A DNA stretch of 52,683 nt from the NCBI GenBank assembly GCA_030446715.1, contig JAUJMU010000018.1:1-52683 (forward strand), in the 5' to 3' direction. Below are positions 43,068-51,841 of the stretch, in pieces (the first letter of the stretch is position 1; each line of letters opens with the position of its first letter). The DNA is from Cytophagales bacterium. Its GTDB lineage: Bacteria; Bacteroidota; Bacteroidia; Cytophagales; 172606-1. The notes under the pieces were generated by a model, which was not told the origin of the DNA, did no database searches, and saw only the letters and a program-made list of their open reading frames with translations. The position numbers were made by a program, and so were the translations under genes.

Positions 43068-44570
43068 CTACTCCCGTCCGTAAAGTTGGGTGAGTTCGGC
43101 GAGGCGTTGCACCGACCCGTCGTCGAACTGGCCGGGCTGTAGCCGCCAGGCCCAGTTCTCGTCGGCTTTGCCGGGCACGTTGACCCTTGCCTTTTCGTCG
43201 AGTCCGAGTACATCCTGCACCGGAAAGATGGTTACTTTGGCCACCGACTGCATCGTGAGCCGGATCAGTTGCCAGGCAATATTCTTCTCGTTTACAGACT
43301 GCCCCAGGTAATCGGCCACCCGCTGCCGGGTGGCGGCGTCGGCGTCTTTGCTGTACCAGCCACGGGTCGTGTTGTTATCATGCGTACCGGTGTAGGCGAT
43401 GCAGTGTTCTACGTGGTTATGGACGCTGTACGGGTTGTGCGGCATATCATCACCGAAGGCAAACAGCAGCACTTTCATGCCCGGAAAACCATTGTCGCGC
43501 ATGAAATTCCGCACGGCCGGCGTCACAATGCCAAGGTCCTCGGCGATGATGGGCAGGTGTGGGTGGTGCCGGAACATGGTGGCGAAAAAATCTTCCGTGG
43601 GCACGTCTACCCACCTCCCGTTGATGGCCGTTTTTTCCTTCGCATCTACTTCCCAGAAGGCTACCAGCCCGATAAAGTGATCAAACCGCACCAGATTGAA
43701 CAGGTGAATGTTGTAACTCACCCGCCGCAGCCACCATTCGTAGCCAGTTTCCTTCAGATAATCCCAGTTGTAGACGGGATTGCCCCAGAGCTGACCGGTT
43801 TCGGAGAAATAATCGGGCGGTACACCCGAAACGACAAAAGCTTTATGTTTCCCGTCCAGCTTGAATACCCGGGGGTGCGACCATACGTCGGCGCTGTGGT
43901 AGTTGAGGTAGATAGGCAGGTCACCCACAAACTGAATGCCTTTTTGGAGGCAATAGGCTTTCAGCTCAAACCACTGCTTCAGAAAAAGCCACTGGCGGAA
44001 CTTCACCCGTTCGATTTCCGCAGAAAGCTTGTCGCGGTATCCGGCAAGGCCCGCAGCAGTGCGGTCCCGGATGGGTTCGGGCCACTGGCTCCAGTCGTAA
44101 ATGCCAGTGTGTCTGGTGAGGGCTTCAAACAGGGCGTAATCTTCGAGCCAGTAAGCATGTTCGTGGCAAAAGGCCTGGTAGGCATGGCGGTCAGCAGCTT
44201 CAAAGAAGAACCGGTCAAAAGCTTTGTCCAGCAGTGGCTCTTTAAACTTCCGCACGGCGGCGTAATCTACCTTGCCCCTGGGCAACTTAGGTGTACTCAG
44301 GATGTCAGCTGCATCCAGCATCCTCTCTTCTGCCAGCCGTTCCATGCTGATCATCAGGATGTTACCCGCAAAAGCCGAGGCGCTGCTGTACGGAGAGTTT
44401 CCGAGTCCCTCCTCAATGGGTGAAAGCGGCAAAATCTGCCAGTAACTTTGCTTTGCTTCGGTCAGTTGATCGGCAAACCGGTAAGCTTCGGGTCCGAGGT
44501 CGCCGATGCCGTGGGCGGAAGGCAGTGAAGTAATGTGCAGGAGGAGTCCGCTGGAACGTTTCTGGAGCAT
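43068..44570 (-). CDS. malQ: 4-alpha-glucanotransferase
   Basis: This 500-residue GH77 amylomaltase transfers maltosyl or longer units between alpha-1,4-glucans. GLLLHITSLPSAHGIGDLGPEAYRF starts the fold; ILPLSPIEEGLGNSPYSS, LPIYLNYHSADVW (nucleophile loop), RFDHFIGL and IAYTGTHDNNTTRGW follow. Length is normal for the short bacterial type. It is downstream of treY in the same direction with a 94-bp gap, forming an alpha-glucan unit. Confidence 0.93.
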   Translation of the reverse strand: MLQKRSSGLLLHITSLPSAHGIGDLGPEAYRFADQLTEAKQSYWQILPLSPIEEGLGNSPYSSASAFAGNILMISMERLAEERMLDAADILSTPKLPRGKVDYAAVRKFKEPLLDKAFDRFFFEAADRHAYQAFCHEHAYWLEDYALFEALTRHTGIYDWSQWPEPIRDRTAAGLAGYRDKLSAEIERVKFRQWLFLKQWFELKAYCLQKGIQFVGDLPIYLNYHSADVWSHPRVFKLDGKHKAFVVSGVPPDYFSETGQLWGNPVYNWDYLKETGYEWWLRRVSYNIHLFNLVRFDHFIGLVAFWEVDAKEKTAINGRWVDVPTEDFFATMFRHHPHLPIIAEDLGIVTPAVRNFMRDNGFPGMKVLLFAFGDDMPHNPYSVHNHVEHCIAYTGTHDNNTTRGWYSKDADAATRQRVADYLGQSVNEKNIAWQLIRLTMQSVAKVTIFPVQDVLGLDEKARVNVPGKADENWAWRLQPGQFDDGSVQRLAELTQLYGRE

Positions 44571-44592
44571 AATTAACTTAAGAAAGTAAAAA

Positions 44593-44620
44593 TTTTGAAT
44601 GTAAAATCTTGAACGGGGAT
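44593..44620. repeat. Heptamer-phased repeat between malQ and treY
   Basis: TTTTGAA, TGTAAAA, TCTTGAA in 7-nt phase. Confidence 0.5.
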
Positions 44621-44664
44621 GGCCGTGCAGAGAGGGCTTATACGGGTACCGGACTGCCCGTAAA

Positions 44665-47430
44665 TCAAACTACTTCACTGGTCAGAACCACGACCGGAAA
44701 TTGTTTGAAGAGTTGGGCCAAATTTACTTTTTCGCTCGCTTTTACCCGTTCTCCCGTGAAAATGTTTGTCCACGTCAGGCCATCCGTTTCTCCGGAGAGA
44801 TTCAGGGCCGTGTCGCCCCAGACCGCCTCTCCGAAAGGCCACCCTCCCTTGGGCAGCAACCGGGCCGGGAAACGCGGTGCCACTACCAGTATCCGCTGAT
44901 TGTTATGCGTGCGGAGAAAGGCAATCACCTTCTCCGGGTGTTTTCCGGAAACGGCCAGCGGCGTATAACTGCCCTGCCGGAAGGCCTCCGCGAACTGCCG
45001 GCGGCACTGCAAGGTCTTGTAAACGGTGAAAAGCTTGATCCGGCCGTCGGTTTTGTGCTCCAGCAGTTCCGGCAGATAGTCGGGCAGTTTATTCTCCGAT
45101 ACGGCCTCTATTTCTGTCAGATACTGGTTCCGCAGGCCGTAATCCACCGGACGGCGGTTGTCGGGATCCACAAGGCTGAAATCCCACAGTTCACAGCCCT
45201 GGTAAATATCGGGCACTCCCGGAGAAGCGATCTTCAGCACTACCTGCGACAATGAATTGATGATTCCGTAGTGGGCAATCCTGTTCTTGAATGGCAGAAA
45301 TTCGCGGCTGAAGCCATGCGCCGGATCGAGCAGCCTGCGGGCAAAACCCAGCAAAGTCTCCTCAAAGGCGGCGCTCTGGTTGATCCAGTCGGTGTGGACC
45401 TTGGCCTCACGCATGGCTTTGGTCAGGTATTCGTCAATGCGATCCGGATAGTCTTCGGGCAACCGGTCCTCAAACGGCCACGAGCCAAGGAGCGTCTGAT
45501 AAATGAAGTACTCTTCGTTTTTGTCGGGCAGCAATGTGCCGTTTGTTTCCTGCTTCAGGCCCTTATTCAGTTCGTGCCATTGATTTACTTTGGCCTCCCA
45601 CTCTTCCGGCATTTCCGAAAGCACGTTGAGACGGGCCCGTACGTGTTCGCCCCGCTTGGTATCGTGGGTGGCAGTGGCGTTCATCTTGTGCGGCCACTGC
45701 CGGAGCTGCTCCTGGTTAAACTGGTGAAACCCTTCCGCCGACAAGCCGAAGGCCTCCGGATTGCCGCCCACTTCATTGACCGACAGCAACCGGCTGAAAA
45801 TGTAGAATGTAGTGTCTTCCAGACCCTTGGCCATCAGCGGGCCGGTGACCTGCTGAAATTTCATCACAGTTCGTATCCAGCTTCGTTTGAGGGGCGTGGA
45901 AACGGCCCTGGGCAACTCCAGCAGCAATACTTTCCGCAGGAACTGCACCGCCAGCTTTTGTCCGGGCAACCGTTCGTCCGTTTTTTGCAGTGCCTCCTCA
46001 ATGTAGTGCCGGTCCTGCCGCCGGACCTTCTCCGAATTGATGTAGGTGCGGTACACCGGGAAGAAGCAGAGGGCCACGGTTAGGGTCTGCCGCAGGTCAG
46101 AAGCCAGCAGGTCGGAACCCTCAGGCACAAATTGAGATAGTTTCCGGAACTGGAAGATCAGCCGTTCAAGGTCACCGGCCAGCAGGCGTTCCAAAATCAG
46201 CTTTTTCTTTTCAAACAGCATGTCCTTAAACTCTGTCCGGACGCCGGTGAAGCGGACGTAAATATCATCGAAAGCGTCCTTGTGGGCCGGGTCGCAGAAT
46301 ACGCCGTTGATGTGGGCCAGAAAATCGTAGCCGCTGGTGCCTTCTACCGGCCAGCTGCGGGGGAGTTGCTCACCCGGCTCCAGAATCTTCTCCACCACAA
46401 TGTAGGCTTCCTTACCGGCCCGTTTGCGTAACTGCTTCAGGTAGGTAAGCGGATCGTTGAGGCCGTCAATGTGGTCAATGCGGACGCCGCCCACCACGGC
46501 CCTTTTCAGCATTCTGAAAATCAACCCGTGGGTCTGCTCCAATACTTTAGCGTCTTCCACCCGGATGCTGATGAGTTCGTTGATGTTGAAAAACCGGCGG
46601 TAGTTGATTTCCCGGTTCGCAGTTTTCCAGAAAGCCAGCCGGTAGTACTGGGCCGTCATGATTTCGTGGAACTGCTCCTTGTCGCGGTTCATGATCTCCA
46701 GCCGCTTCCCGACCAGCTCCCGGAAAAGAGGACTGGAACTGTATTCCTGCCAGAGCACTTCTTTGGCAGCATCCATGGCGGCGGCGCGGTCCTGAGCCAT
46801 TACCATGGTGGCAAAGGTCTCTACCATCCGGTGGGTGGCGGTCTGTAGTTCCTGCAGCTGGGCTTCGTCCCAGGGCATCCCCTCCACGTTGAAAAGCAGC
46901 GGGTACGATTCAATTTTCAGCGGGAAGTAGTTGTCGTAGTACTTCACGGCAAAGCGGCCATCCTGGTAAGTCAGTTCCAGTTGCCCTTCGTGCAGGGCTT
47001 CGTAGTAAGGCACGCCCAGAAACGGCACCAGCAACCGCCGCCTGAGGCTTTGGCTCGGGTGATTCCAGGCAATGTCGAAGTGGCGGCCGTACGGGGAATG
47101 GTAGCCCTTTTCGAGTACGTCCATCAGCAGGGCGTTTTCCGTGCTGAACACCATGTGGTTGGGCACAATATCCTGCAGCCAGCCCATGTCGTGGCGGCGC
47201 AGGGAACTGAAAAGTTCGTTCAGTTCTTCTTCTGTGCCGACTTCCGGATTGATCTGGTTCGGGTCGGCAACGTCGTAGCCGTGGGTACTGCCGCTGGCGG
47301 CTTTGAAGATAGGTGAGGCATAAATCACCTGTACGCCCAGCCGGTGCAGGTAATCTACTATCTGGGTGGCCTGATTAAAGCCAAAATCTTTATGAAACTG
47401 AATGCGGTAAGTGGCTAGTGGTATCTGCAT
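44665..47430 (-). CDS. treY: Malto-oligosyltrehalose synthase
   Basis: This 921-residue GH13 enzyme converts the reducing end of malto-oligosaccharides to a trehalosyl bond. ATYRIQFHKDFGFNQA at the start, GSTHGYDVADPNQINPEVG, GWLQDIVPNHM and VGGVRIDHIDGLNDPLTYLKQLR (nucleophile Asp) are visible. So are VVEKILEPGEQLPRSW and GTSGYDFLAHINGVF, the TreY signature. TreZ (trehalohydrolase) and TreS are not in this window, so trehalose release must come from elsewhere. Confidence 0.93.
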   Translation of the reverse strand: MQIPLATYRIQFHKDFGFNQATQIVDYLHRLGVQVIYASPIFKAASGSTHGYDVADPNQINPEVGTEEELNELFSSLRRHDMGWLQDIVPNHMVFSTENALLMDVLEKGYHSPYGRHFDIAWNHPSQSLRRRLLVPFLGVPYYEALHEGQLELTYQDGRFAVKYYDNYFPLKIESYPLLFNVEGMPWDEAQLQELQTATHRMVETFATMVMAQDRAAAMDAAKEVLWQEYSSSPLFRELVGKRLEIMNRDKEQFHEIMTAQYYRLAFWKTANREINYRRFFNINELISIRVEDAKVLEQTHGLIFRMLKRAVVGGVRIDHIDGLNDPLTYLKQLRKRAGKEAYIVVEKILEPGEQLPRSWPVEGTSGYDFLAHINGVFCDPAHKDAFDDIYVRFTGVRTEFKDMLFEKKKLILERLLAGDLERLIFQFRKLSQFVPEGSDLLASDLRQTLTVALCFFPVYRTYINSEKVRRQDRHYIEEALQKTDERLPGQKLAVQFLRKVLLLELPRAVSTPLKRSWIRTVMKFQQVTGPLMAKGLEDTTFYIFSRLLSVNEVGGNPEAFGLSAEGFHQFNQEQLRQWPHKMNATATHDTKRGEHVRARLNVLSEMPEEWEAKVNQWHELNKGLKQETNGTLLPDKNEEYFIYQTLLGSWPFEDRLPEDYPDRIDEYLTKAMREAKVHTDWINQSAAFEETLLGFARRLLDPAHGFSREFLPFKNRIAHYGIINSLSQVVLKIASPGVPDIYQGCELWDFSLVDPDNRRPVDYGLRNQYLTEIEAVSENKLPDYLPELLEHKTDGRIKLFTVYKTLQCRRQFAEAFRQGSYTPLAVSGKHPEKVIAFLRTHNNQRILVVAPRFPARLLPKGGWPFGEAVWGDTALNLSGETDGLTWTNIFTGERVKASEKVNLAQLFKQFPVVVLTSEVV

Positions 47431-47665
47431 GGGGTAACCTGATCTGATTTTCGGGGTTGTTGCAGCCAGACGGACCGGCTGGTGCAGGAAGCGGGAATGC
47501 CTCCGACAAATACGGATTCAGACCGGGGGTAGTTGCCGGCGGGACAGTTTAATGAAATGACTGATGCCAGTCACGATTATTTATCCGGCAGGTAGCTATA
47601 AATCCGAAAATCCTGTTTTATTTTGTGGCATGTCGCACACCGGTCCTTTCCCGAATGAGCAACCA

Positions 47666-47887
47666 ATGAGTACGCCGCCTTACAAGGTGGGGGATAAACT
47701 GATCCGGCACTGCCCCGGCTGCGGGAGCCGCCGGGAACACTGGGTAGTCGGATACAGTGAAGTTTACGAGCCGCTCGGGATTTTACAATTAAAGGATCTT
47801 GACCTTAAGATCCGGGTAGCCCGCGGCTTTGAGCTCAGTTGCCAATCCTGCGGCAGCAGCCTGGATGTGGATGAGTACTATCTCTGA
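47666..47887 (+). CDS. Small zinc-ribbon-like hypothetical protein
   Basis: The protein has 73 residues from ATG 47666 (MSTPPYKVGDKLIRHC). Two Cys pairs, CPGCGS (near residue 15) and CQSCGS (near residue 62), suggest one zinc ribbon. Upstream ATG codons at 47630 and 47564 in the same frame are possible but add low-quality sequence. Function unknown. Confidence 0.6.
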   Translation: MSTPPYKVGDKLIRHCPGCGSRREHWVVGYSEVYEPLGILQLKDLDLKIRVARGFELSCQSCGSSLDVDEYYL

Positions 47888-47928
47888 AGGAATTTCTCCT
47901 GTAGATTTTACAGGTGTACCTCTTACTT

Positions 47929-47958
47929 GCCGGTACCATCAAGCAATCCGTATCTTTA
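47929..47958 (+). promoter_or_regulatory. Promoter placing the start of transcription near the ATG
   Basis: TTGCCGG and, about 20 nt later, TATCTTTA (47951-47958) fit TTG / TAnnTTTG. The ATG at 47963 begins five bases after the -7 element, so the mRNA may be leaderless. Confidence 0.4.
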
Positions 47959-47962
47959 CTTT

Positions 47963-48235
47963 ATGGAAAATTCAGATAATGAAAACCGTAATGAGTTAAA
48001 CGCCATTGTCAGTGTGCTGGGCGATGTAGTGGTGGAAATCAAAGAAATGCGGGGGGCTTTTGACCGCTCCTTTACGCTGGTACTCAACAAGCTGGACAAA
48101 CTGGATAATATTGAAAAAGAGTTGAAGGAACTGAATGGGGAAGTAAGAAGCGTCCGGTCCGATCTGGGCAGGATGACTGATTACGAAGAGCGGATCAAGG
48201 CCCTTGAAACGGCCGTGTTTCGCAAAGGCGCGTAG
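47963..48235 (+). CDS. Small coiled-coil hypothetical protein
   Basis: The protein has 90 residues. Heptad-like spacing runs from about residue 20 to 85 (IKEMRGAF, LNKLDKLDNIEKELKELNGEVRSVRSDLGRM, ERIKALETAV). The start is ATG 47963. It lies between the zinc-ribbon gene and the convergent GH57 gene. No named family is recognised. Confidence 0.65.
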   Translation: MENSDNENRNELNAIVSVLGDVVVEIKEMRGAFDRSFTLVLNKLDKLDNIEKELKELNGEVRSVRSDLGRMTDYEERIKALETAVFRKGA

Positions 48236-48263
48236 ACGGCACATTCTCCCTGTCTGCATCCCT

Positions 48264-48298
48264 ATTTTCAATTGTCAATTATCCATTTTCAATTATTT
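48264..48298. repeat. Heptamer-phased repeat (ATTTTCA type) at the GH57 stop
   Basis: ATTTTCA, ATTGTCA, ATTATCC, ATTTTCA, ATTATTT in 7-nt phase. It overlaps the end of the GH57 gene on the minus strand. Confidence 0.6.
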
Positions 48299-50744
48299 AC
48301 ACCACCCTTACCTCCAGCAGCGTCCCCAGTTCAGTAAAGTAGTGAATCCACTGCTTTGCCATGCCCTCACCCTTTTCGGCCCGGTCGCGGATCTCGCCGT
48401 AGTAGCGGTTGCCGACAAAGTAGTATTCGTTCTGCACTTTCCACAGGTCAAACCGGAGCCCCAGCTGCCGCAGCAGCCCCAGCAGGCGCACGATGTAAGC
48501 GAGTTGTGAAACACTCGGCTTAACGTCCCACTCCCGGAAGAAAGCCTCCACCCGCCGGGCAATCACGTAGCCAAGCGAACTCGAATCCAGGGCTACCTTC
48601 CACCGCCTGGCTTCGGCGGCCAGCCGTTTCAGTTCCTCCGTATCGGGTAGTTCGGACTCAAAAATCTGATTCAGATCGGCATTCAGCACAAATTCGACGG
48701 TGCTCCGGAACACGCCGGGCAGCGGAGCCTCGGCACGGTTCATCAGGTTCATCATGTGGTAATGGTGCTCATACACCTGCCGGAAAGACCCTTCGATGTC
48801 GCGCATGGTCGCCTGCATCATCTGGTCAATTACCTTGCGCTGGGCATCCTTGAACAAGTGCTGCAGCGAGTAGCGGTGCGAATGGGAATGCACGTCCATC
48901 AGCCGGATCACCTCGGCAACGTCGCTGGCCAGAAATGCGTTGCGGATGCCCAGGTGCATTTCCTCAAACTGTCCGGCGGGCATGTTTTCGCGGGCATTGG
49001 CAATGATTGTGTGCTGCCCCAGATACAACACTGCGTAGCTGACTTCACTTTCCTCGGTGGTCAGCGTTGATTCTACCCGCGATTCACCGATCACCAGCTT
49101 CTGCACGCCGGCCTCCAGCCGGTCGTACACTTCGTGGCGGTACAGATGGCTGTACAGCGGGATGTGTTCCGGATGTTCCTCAAACAGCGAAGAAATGGCG
49201 TAGTGCGCCACCGCTTTCGCAAGGTCCAGGCGGGCGGGCTGCACCAGCAGACTGTAAATTTTGGCGGCGTTGGCGTATTCGGGCCGGTTGCCGGGTACCT
49301 GCCCAAGCTTCTGGACAAACATTTCCCCCAGCCCGGTGCCACTGTTTTCCGGCTTTTCGCCCGTAGCTTCTTCCGCCAGCTGAATGGCCCGGCTGGCGTA
49401 TTGCAAAATCTGGATGGTCTCGATGCCAGAAACTTCGTTGAAAAACCAGCCGCAGGAAGTATACATCTGCATGGCGTGGCGCTGCATCTCCAGCATCCTC
49501 AGCACGTCCACCTGTTCAGCCGGGCTCAGCGTGCGGCTGAAGTATTTCCGCAGGAAAAGCTGTACGTGCCCGGTATTCCGGCTCAGCACAACCTGGATAT
49601 AATCATTGCGTACCTGCCAGGGATCAGCGGTAAAACGGGCCATCCCTTTTTCGTAGATCCGGACCAGGTTCTCCCGGAGCCAGTCAAGGGATTCACGCAG
49701 GGGCTTGCGCCAGTGCTGCCGCCAGCCGGGTTCACCGCCGGTGTTACACCCGCAGTCATTGCGCCACCTTTCGACACCGTGGACGCAGCTCCAGGAGCTG
49801 TCTTCGAAGATCTGCACCTCGTGCGCAGGCGGGAACATGGCCAGAAACTCACCGTAATTGGTGATCCGGGCCAGCCCGTAGGCTTCGATGTGGTGCAGAC
49901 AGTACGCCAGAGCCATGTCGCCGTGGCGGTGGTGGTGCCCGTAGCTTTCCCCATCGGTGGCGATGTGGACGAGTTGCGGCGCATTGTCATGGGCAAAGGC
50001 GCTGGTCAGCCGGTCGGCAAATGCTTTTCCGTCTTTCAGCAACCCTTTAAAGGCAACGTCCTGCGAAATAAAACCGTCGTAGAAAAACAGGGCAATGCTG
50101 CGGCCTGATGGCAGTACGCACTGGTAGGGCATCCGTGGGTCAACCCGTTCGCCGGAAACATCCTGCCAGGCAGAAGTACCGGTTTTGCGGACTGCTTTGG
50201 CCTGCCGGGGGGCAAGCAGGGTATATTTCACGCCATATTCGGCCAGTATTTCCAGGGTTTCGGTATCTACGGCCGTCTCGGCCAGCCAGATACCCTCTGG
50301 TTTGCGGCCGAAGCGGTACTCAAAATCAGCTATTCCCCAGTGTACCTGCGTGATTTTATCCTGGCGGCTGGCCAGCGGCATGATGATGTGGCCGTACACC
50401 TGGGCAATGGCCGAGCCGTGTCCCGAAAACGCTTCCAGGCTGTCGCGGTCGGCCTGCAGAATGGCCTGGTAAGTTTCCGGCTCGTATTGTTCCAGCCAGG
50501 AAAGCAGCGTAGGCCCGAAGTTGAAACTCATCCGGGAGTAGTTGTTCACAATGTCCACGATGTTTCCACCCGGCCCGAGTATCCGCGAAGCCGTATTCTG
50601 GGCGTAGCATTCGGCGGTGATCCGTTCGTTCCAGTCGTGGAACGGGTGGGCAGAGTCCTGAATTTCAATGGCTTCCAACCAGGGATTTTCGCGGGGGGGC
50701 TGGTAAAAATGCCCGTGTATGCAAACATATTTATGGCTGTTCAT
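48297..50744 (-). CDS. GH57-family glycoside hydrolase with DUF3536 domain
   Basis: The protein has 815 residues. The GH57 catalytic half begins CIHGHFYQPPRENPW. The nucleophile Glu is in IWLAETAVD (about residue 152) and the acid Asp in HIATDGESYGHHH (about 265). The second half is the DUF3536-type helical domain. GH57 enzymes act on alpha-glucans (amylase, branching enzyme, pullulanase types). With malQ and treY nearby it is likely to trim or branch glycogen-like chains. The precise bond is not assigned. Confidence 0.85.
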   Translation of the reverse strand: MNSHKYVCIHGHFYQPPRENPWLEAIEIQDSAHPFHDWNERITAECYAQNTASRILGPGGNIVDIVNNYSRMSFNFGPTLLSWLEQYEPETYQAILQADRDSLEAFSGHGSAIAQVYGHIIMPLASRQDKITQVHWGIADFEYRFGRKPEGIWLAETAVDTETLEILAEYGVKYTLLAPRQAKAVRKTGTSAWQDVSGERVDPRMPYQCVLPSGRSIALFFYDGFISQDVAFKGLLKDGKAFADRLTSAFAHDNAPQLVHIATDGESYGHHHRHGDMALAYCLHHIEAYGLARITNYGEFLAMFPPAHEVQIFEDSSWSCVHGVERWRNDCGCNTGGEPGWRQHWRKPLRESLDWLRENLVRIYEKGMARFTADPWQVRNDYIQVVLSRNTGHVQLFLRKYFSRTLSPAEQVDVLRMLEMQRHAMQMYTSCGWFFNEVSGIETIQILQYASRAIQLAEEATGEKPENSGTGLGEMFVQKLGQVPGNRPEYANAAKIYSLLVQPARLDLAKAVAHYAISSLFEEHPEHIPLYSHLYRHEVYDRLEAGVQKLVIGESRVESTLTTEESEVSYAVLYLGQHTIIANARENMPAGQFEEMHLGIRNAFLASDVAEVIRLMDVHSHSHRYSLQHLFKDAQRKVIDQMMQATMRDIEGSFRQVYEHHYHMMNLMNRAEAPLPGVFRSTVEFVLNADLNQIFESELPDTEELKRLAAEARRWKVALDSSSLGYVIARRVEAFFREWDVKPSVSQLAYIVRLLGLLRQLGLRFDLWKVQNEYYFVGNRYYGEIRDRAEKGEGMAKQWIHYFTELGTLLEVRVV

Positions 50745-51009
50745 TCTTTATGGATAATGCCTGAACCGGCTCAAAAGCAGTGGTGAAAGGTAAATTTACC
50801 TTATTTGCTCTTTTTCAGGTGCAACGTGTGAGAAAAGAGGAGAGATTAAACGGTTACCTTTCCGGAAACGTACCTTCCGCAGTCACTGTATGCCGGTATT
50901 TTATTTAGTGTCCGCTGAAAATGTGCTGTCCCGGCGCTATATTCGTTGAACAAAACAGGCCGGTCATTGGCAAACGACTACGATAAAATACCAAAAAGAG
51001 ATCGGCGTC

Positions 51010-51189
51010 ATGGGAATTCTGTATAACATCTCCGAAGACTATCTTTATCAGGAAGGAAGAAAGAAAGAGAAAGAAGAACTTGTCACTGAAATGCTGAAAG
51101 ACGGCACATTGACAATTGAAAAAATTGCCTCACTTGCCAGGGTACCGGTTGAATATGTAAAGCAAGTGGCAAGTGAACTGAAGAAATAA
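51010..51189 (+). CDS. Small protein resembling the tail of Rpn-type proteins
   Basis: The protein has 59 residues (ATG 51010). YQEGRKKEKEELVTEMLKDGTLTIEKIASLARVPVEYV resembles the C-terminal helical tail of Rpn/PD-(D/E)XK transposase-like proteins. An in-frame stop lies about 60 bp upstream and no nuclease domain is present, so it is either a remnant or an independent small protein. Confidence 0.45.
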   Translation: MGILYNISEDYLYQEGRKKEKEELVTEMLKDGTLTIEKIASLARVPVEYVKQVASELKK

Positions 51190-51299
51190 AATTCAGTCTC
51201 CCGAAGGCTAACTGAAAATCAGTCGCTAAGGCTCAACTGCCCGGAGCTTTGATAACGGCATTTACTAAATTTTTTACGCGTGGATGCCTGCAAAAACGG

Positions 51300-51788
51300 C
51301 TACTTCTCCCGCTTCTTCAGCCTCTCCACTGATTCTTCCACCTTCTGCCGCAGTCCATTCTTGTACCTCTGCAGGTTGTCGGCCACCTGCTGATCATAGG
51401 TACTGATGATCTGGGCGGCCAGAATGCCGGCATTTCTGGCACCGTCCAGGGCAACAGTGGCTACGGGCACGCCGCCGGGCATCTGCAGAATGGACAGCAC
51501 CGAATCCCAGCCGTCAATGGAATTGGAAGATTTTACCGGAACGCCGATTACCGGCAGCGTGGTCAGGGAGGCGACCATGCCCGGGAGGTGTGCTGCGCCG
51601 CCGGCACCGGCAATGATCACTTTCAGACCCCGGTCCCGGGCCGTTTCGGCGTATTCAAACATCCGCTTCGGCGTGCGGTGCGCCGATACAATGGTGATTT
51701 CGTGGGGCACGCCCAGTTCCTGCAGTGCTTCGGCAGCGGCGGTCATTATCTTCAGGTCTGACTCGCTGCCCATGATGATTCCGACCAT
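51300..51788 (-). CDS. purE: N5-carboxyaminoimidazole ribonucleotide mutase
   Basis: This 162-residue enzyme moves the carboxyl group from N5 to C4 of CAIR in purine synthesis. GIIMGSESDLKIM (residues 3-15), VSAHRTPKRM (about 35-44), AGAGGAAHLPGMVAS (about 61) and GVPVATVALDGARNAGILAAQI (about 106) are the class I PurE features. It lies just downstream of purK. Confidence 0.96.
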   Translation of the reverse strand: MVGIIMGSESDLKIMTAAAEALQELGVPHEITIVSAHRTPKRMFEYAETARDRGLKVIIAGAGGAAHLPGMVASLTTLPVIGVPVKSSNSIDGWDSVLSILQMPGGVPVATVALDGARNAGILAAQIISTYDQQVADNLQRYKNGLRQKVEESVERLKKREK

Positions 51789-51800
51789 TGGGATTTGGGG

Positions 51801-51841
51801 GTTAGGGGTTGTTGGTTATTCGTTGTTCGTTGCTGGTGATT
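51801..51841. repeat. Heptamer-phased GTTNNNN array at the purK stop
   Basis: GTTAGGG, GTTGTTG, GTTATTC, GTTGTTC, GTTGCTG, GTGATTA in strict 7-nt phase. It supplies the last dozen codons of purK (ITSNEQRITNNP). Confidence 0.75.

Noticed and set aside
43269-44423. Long rightward frame opposite malQ
   Set aside because: Antisense shadow of a high-GC coding region; malQ motifs are unambiguous.
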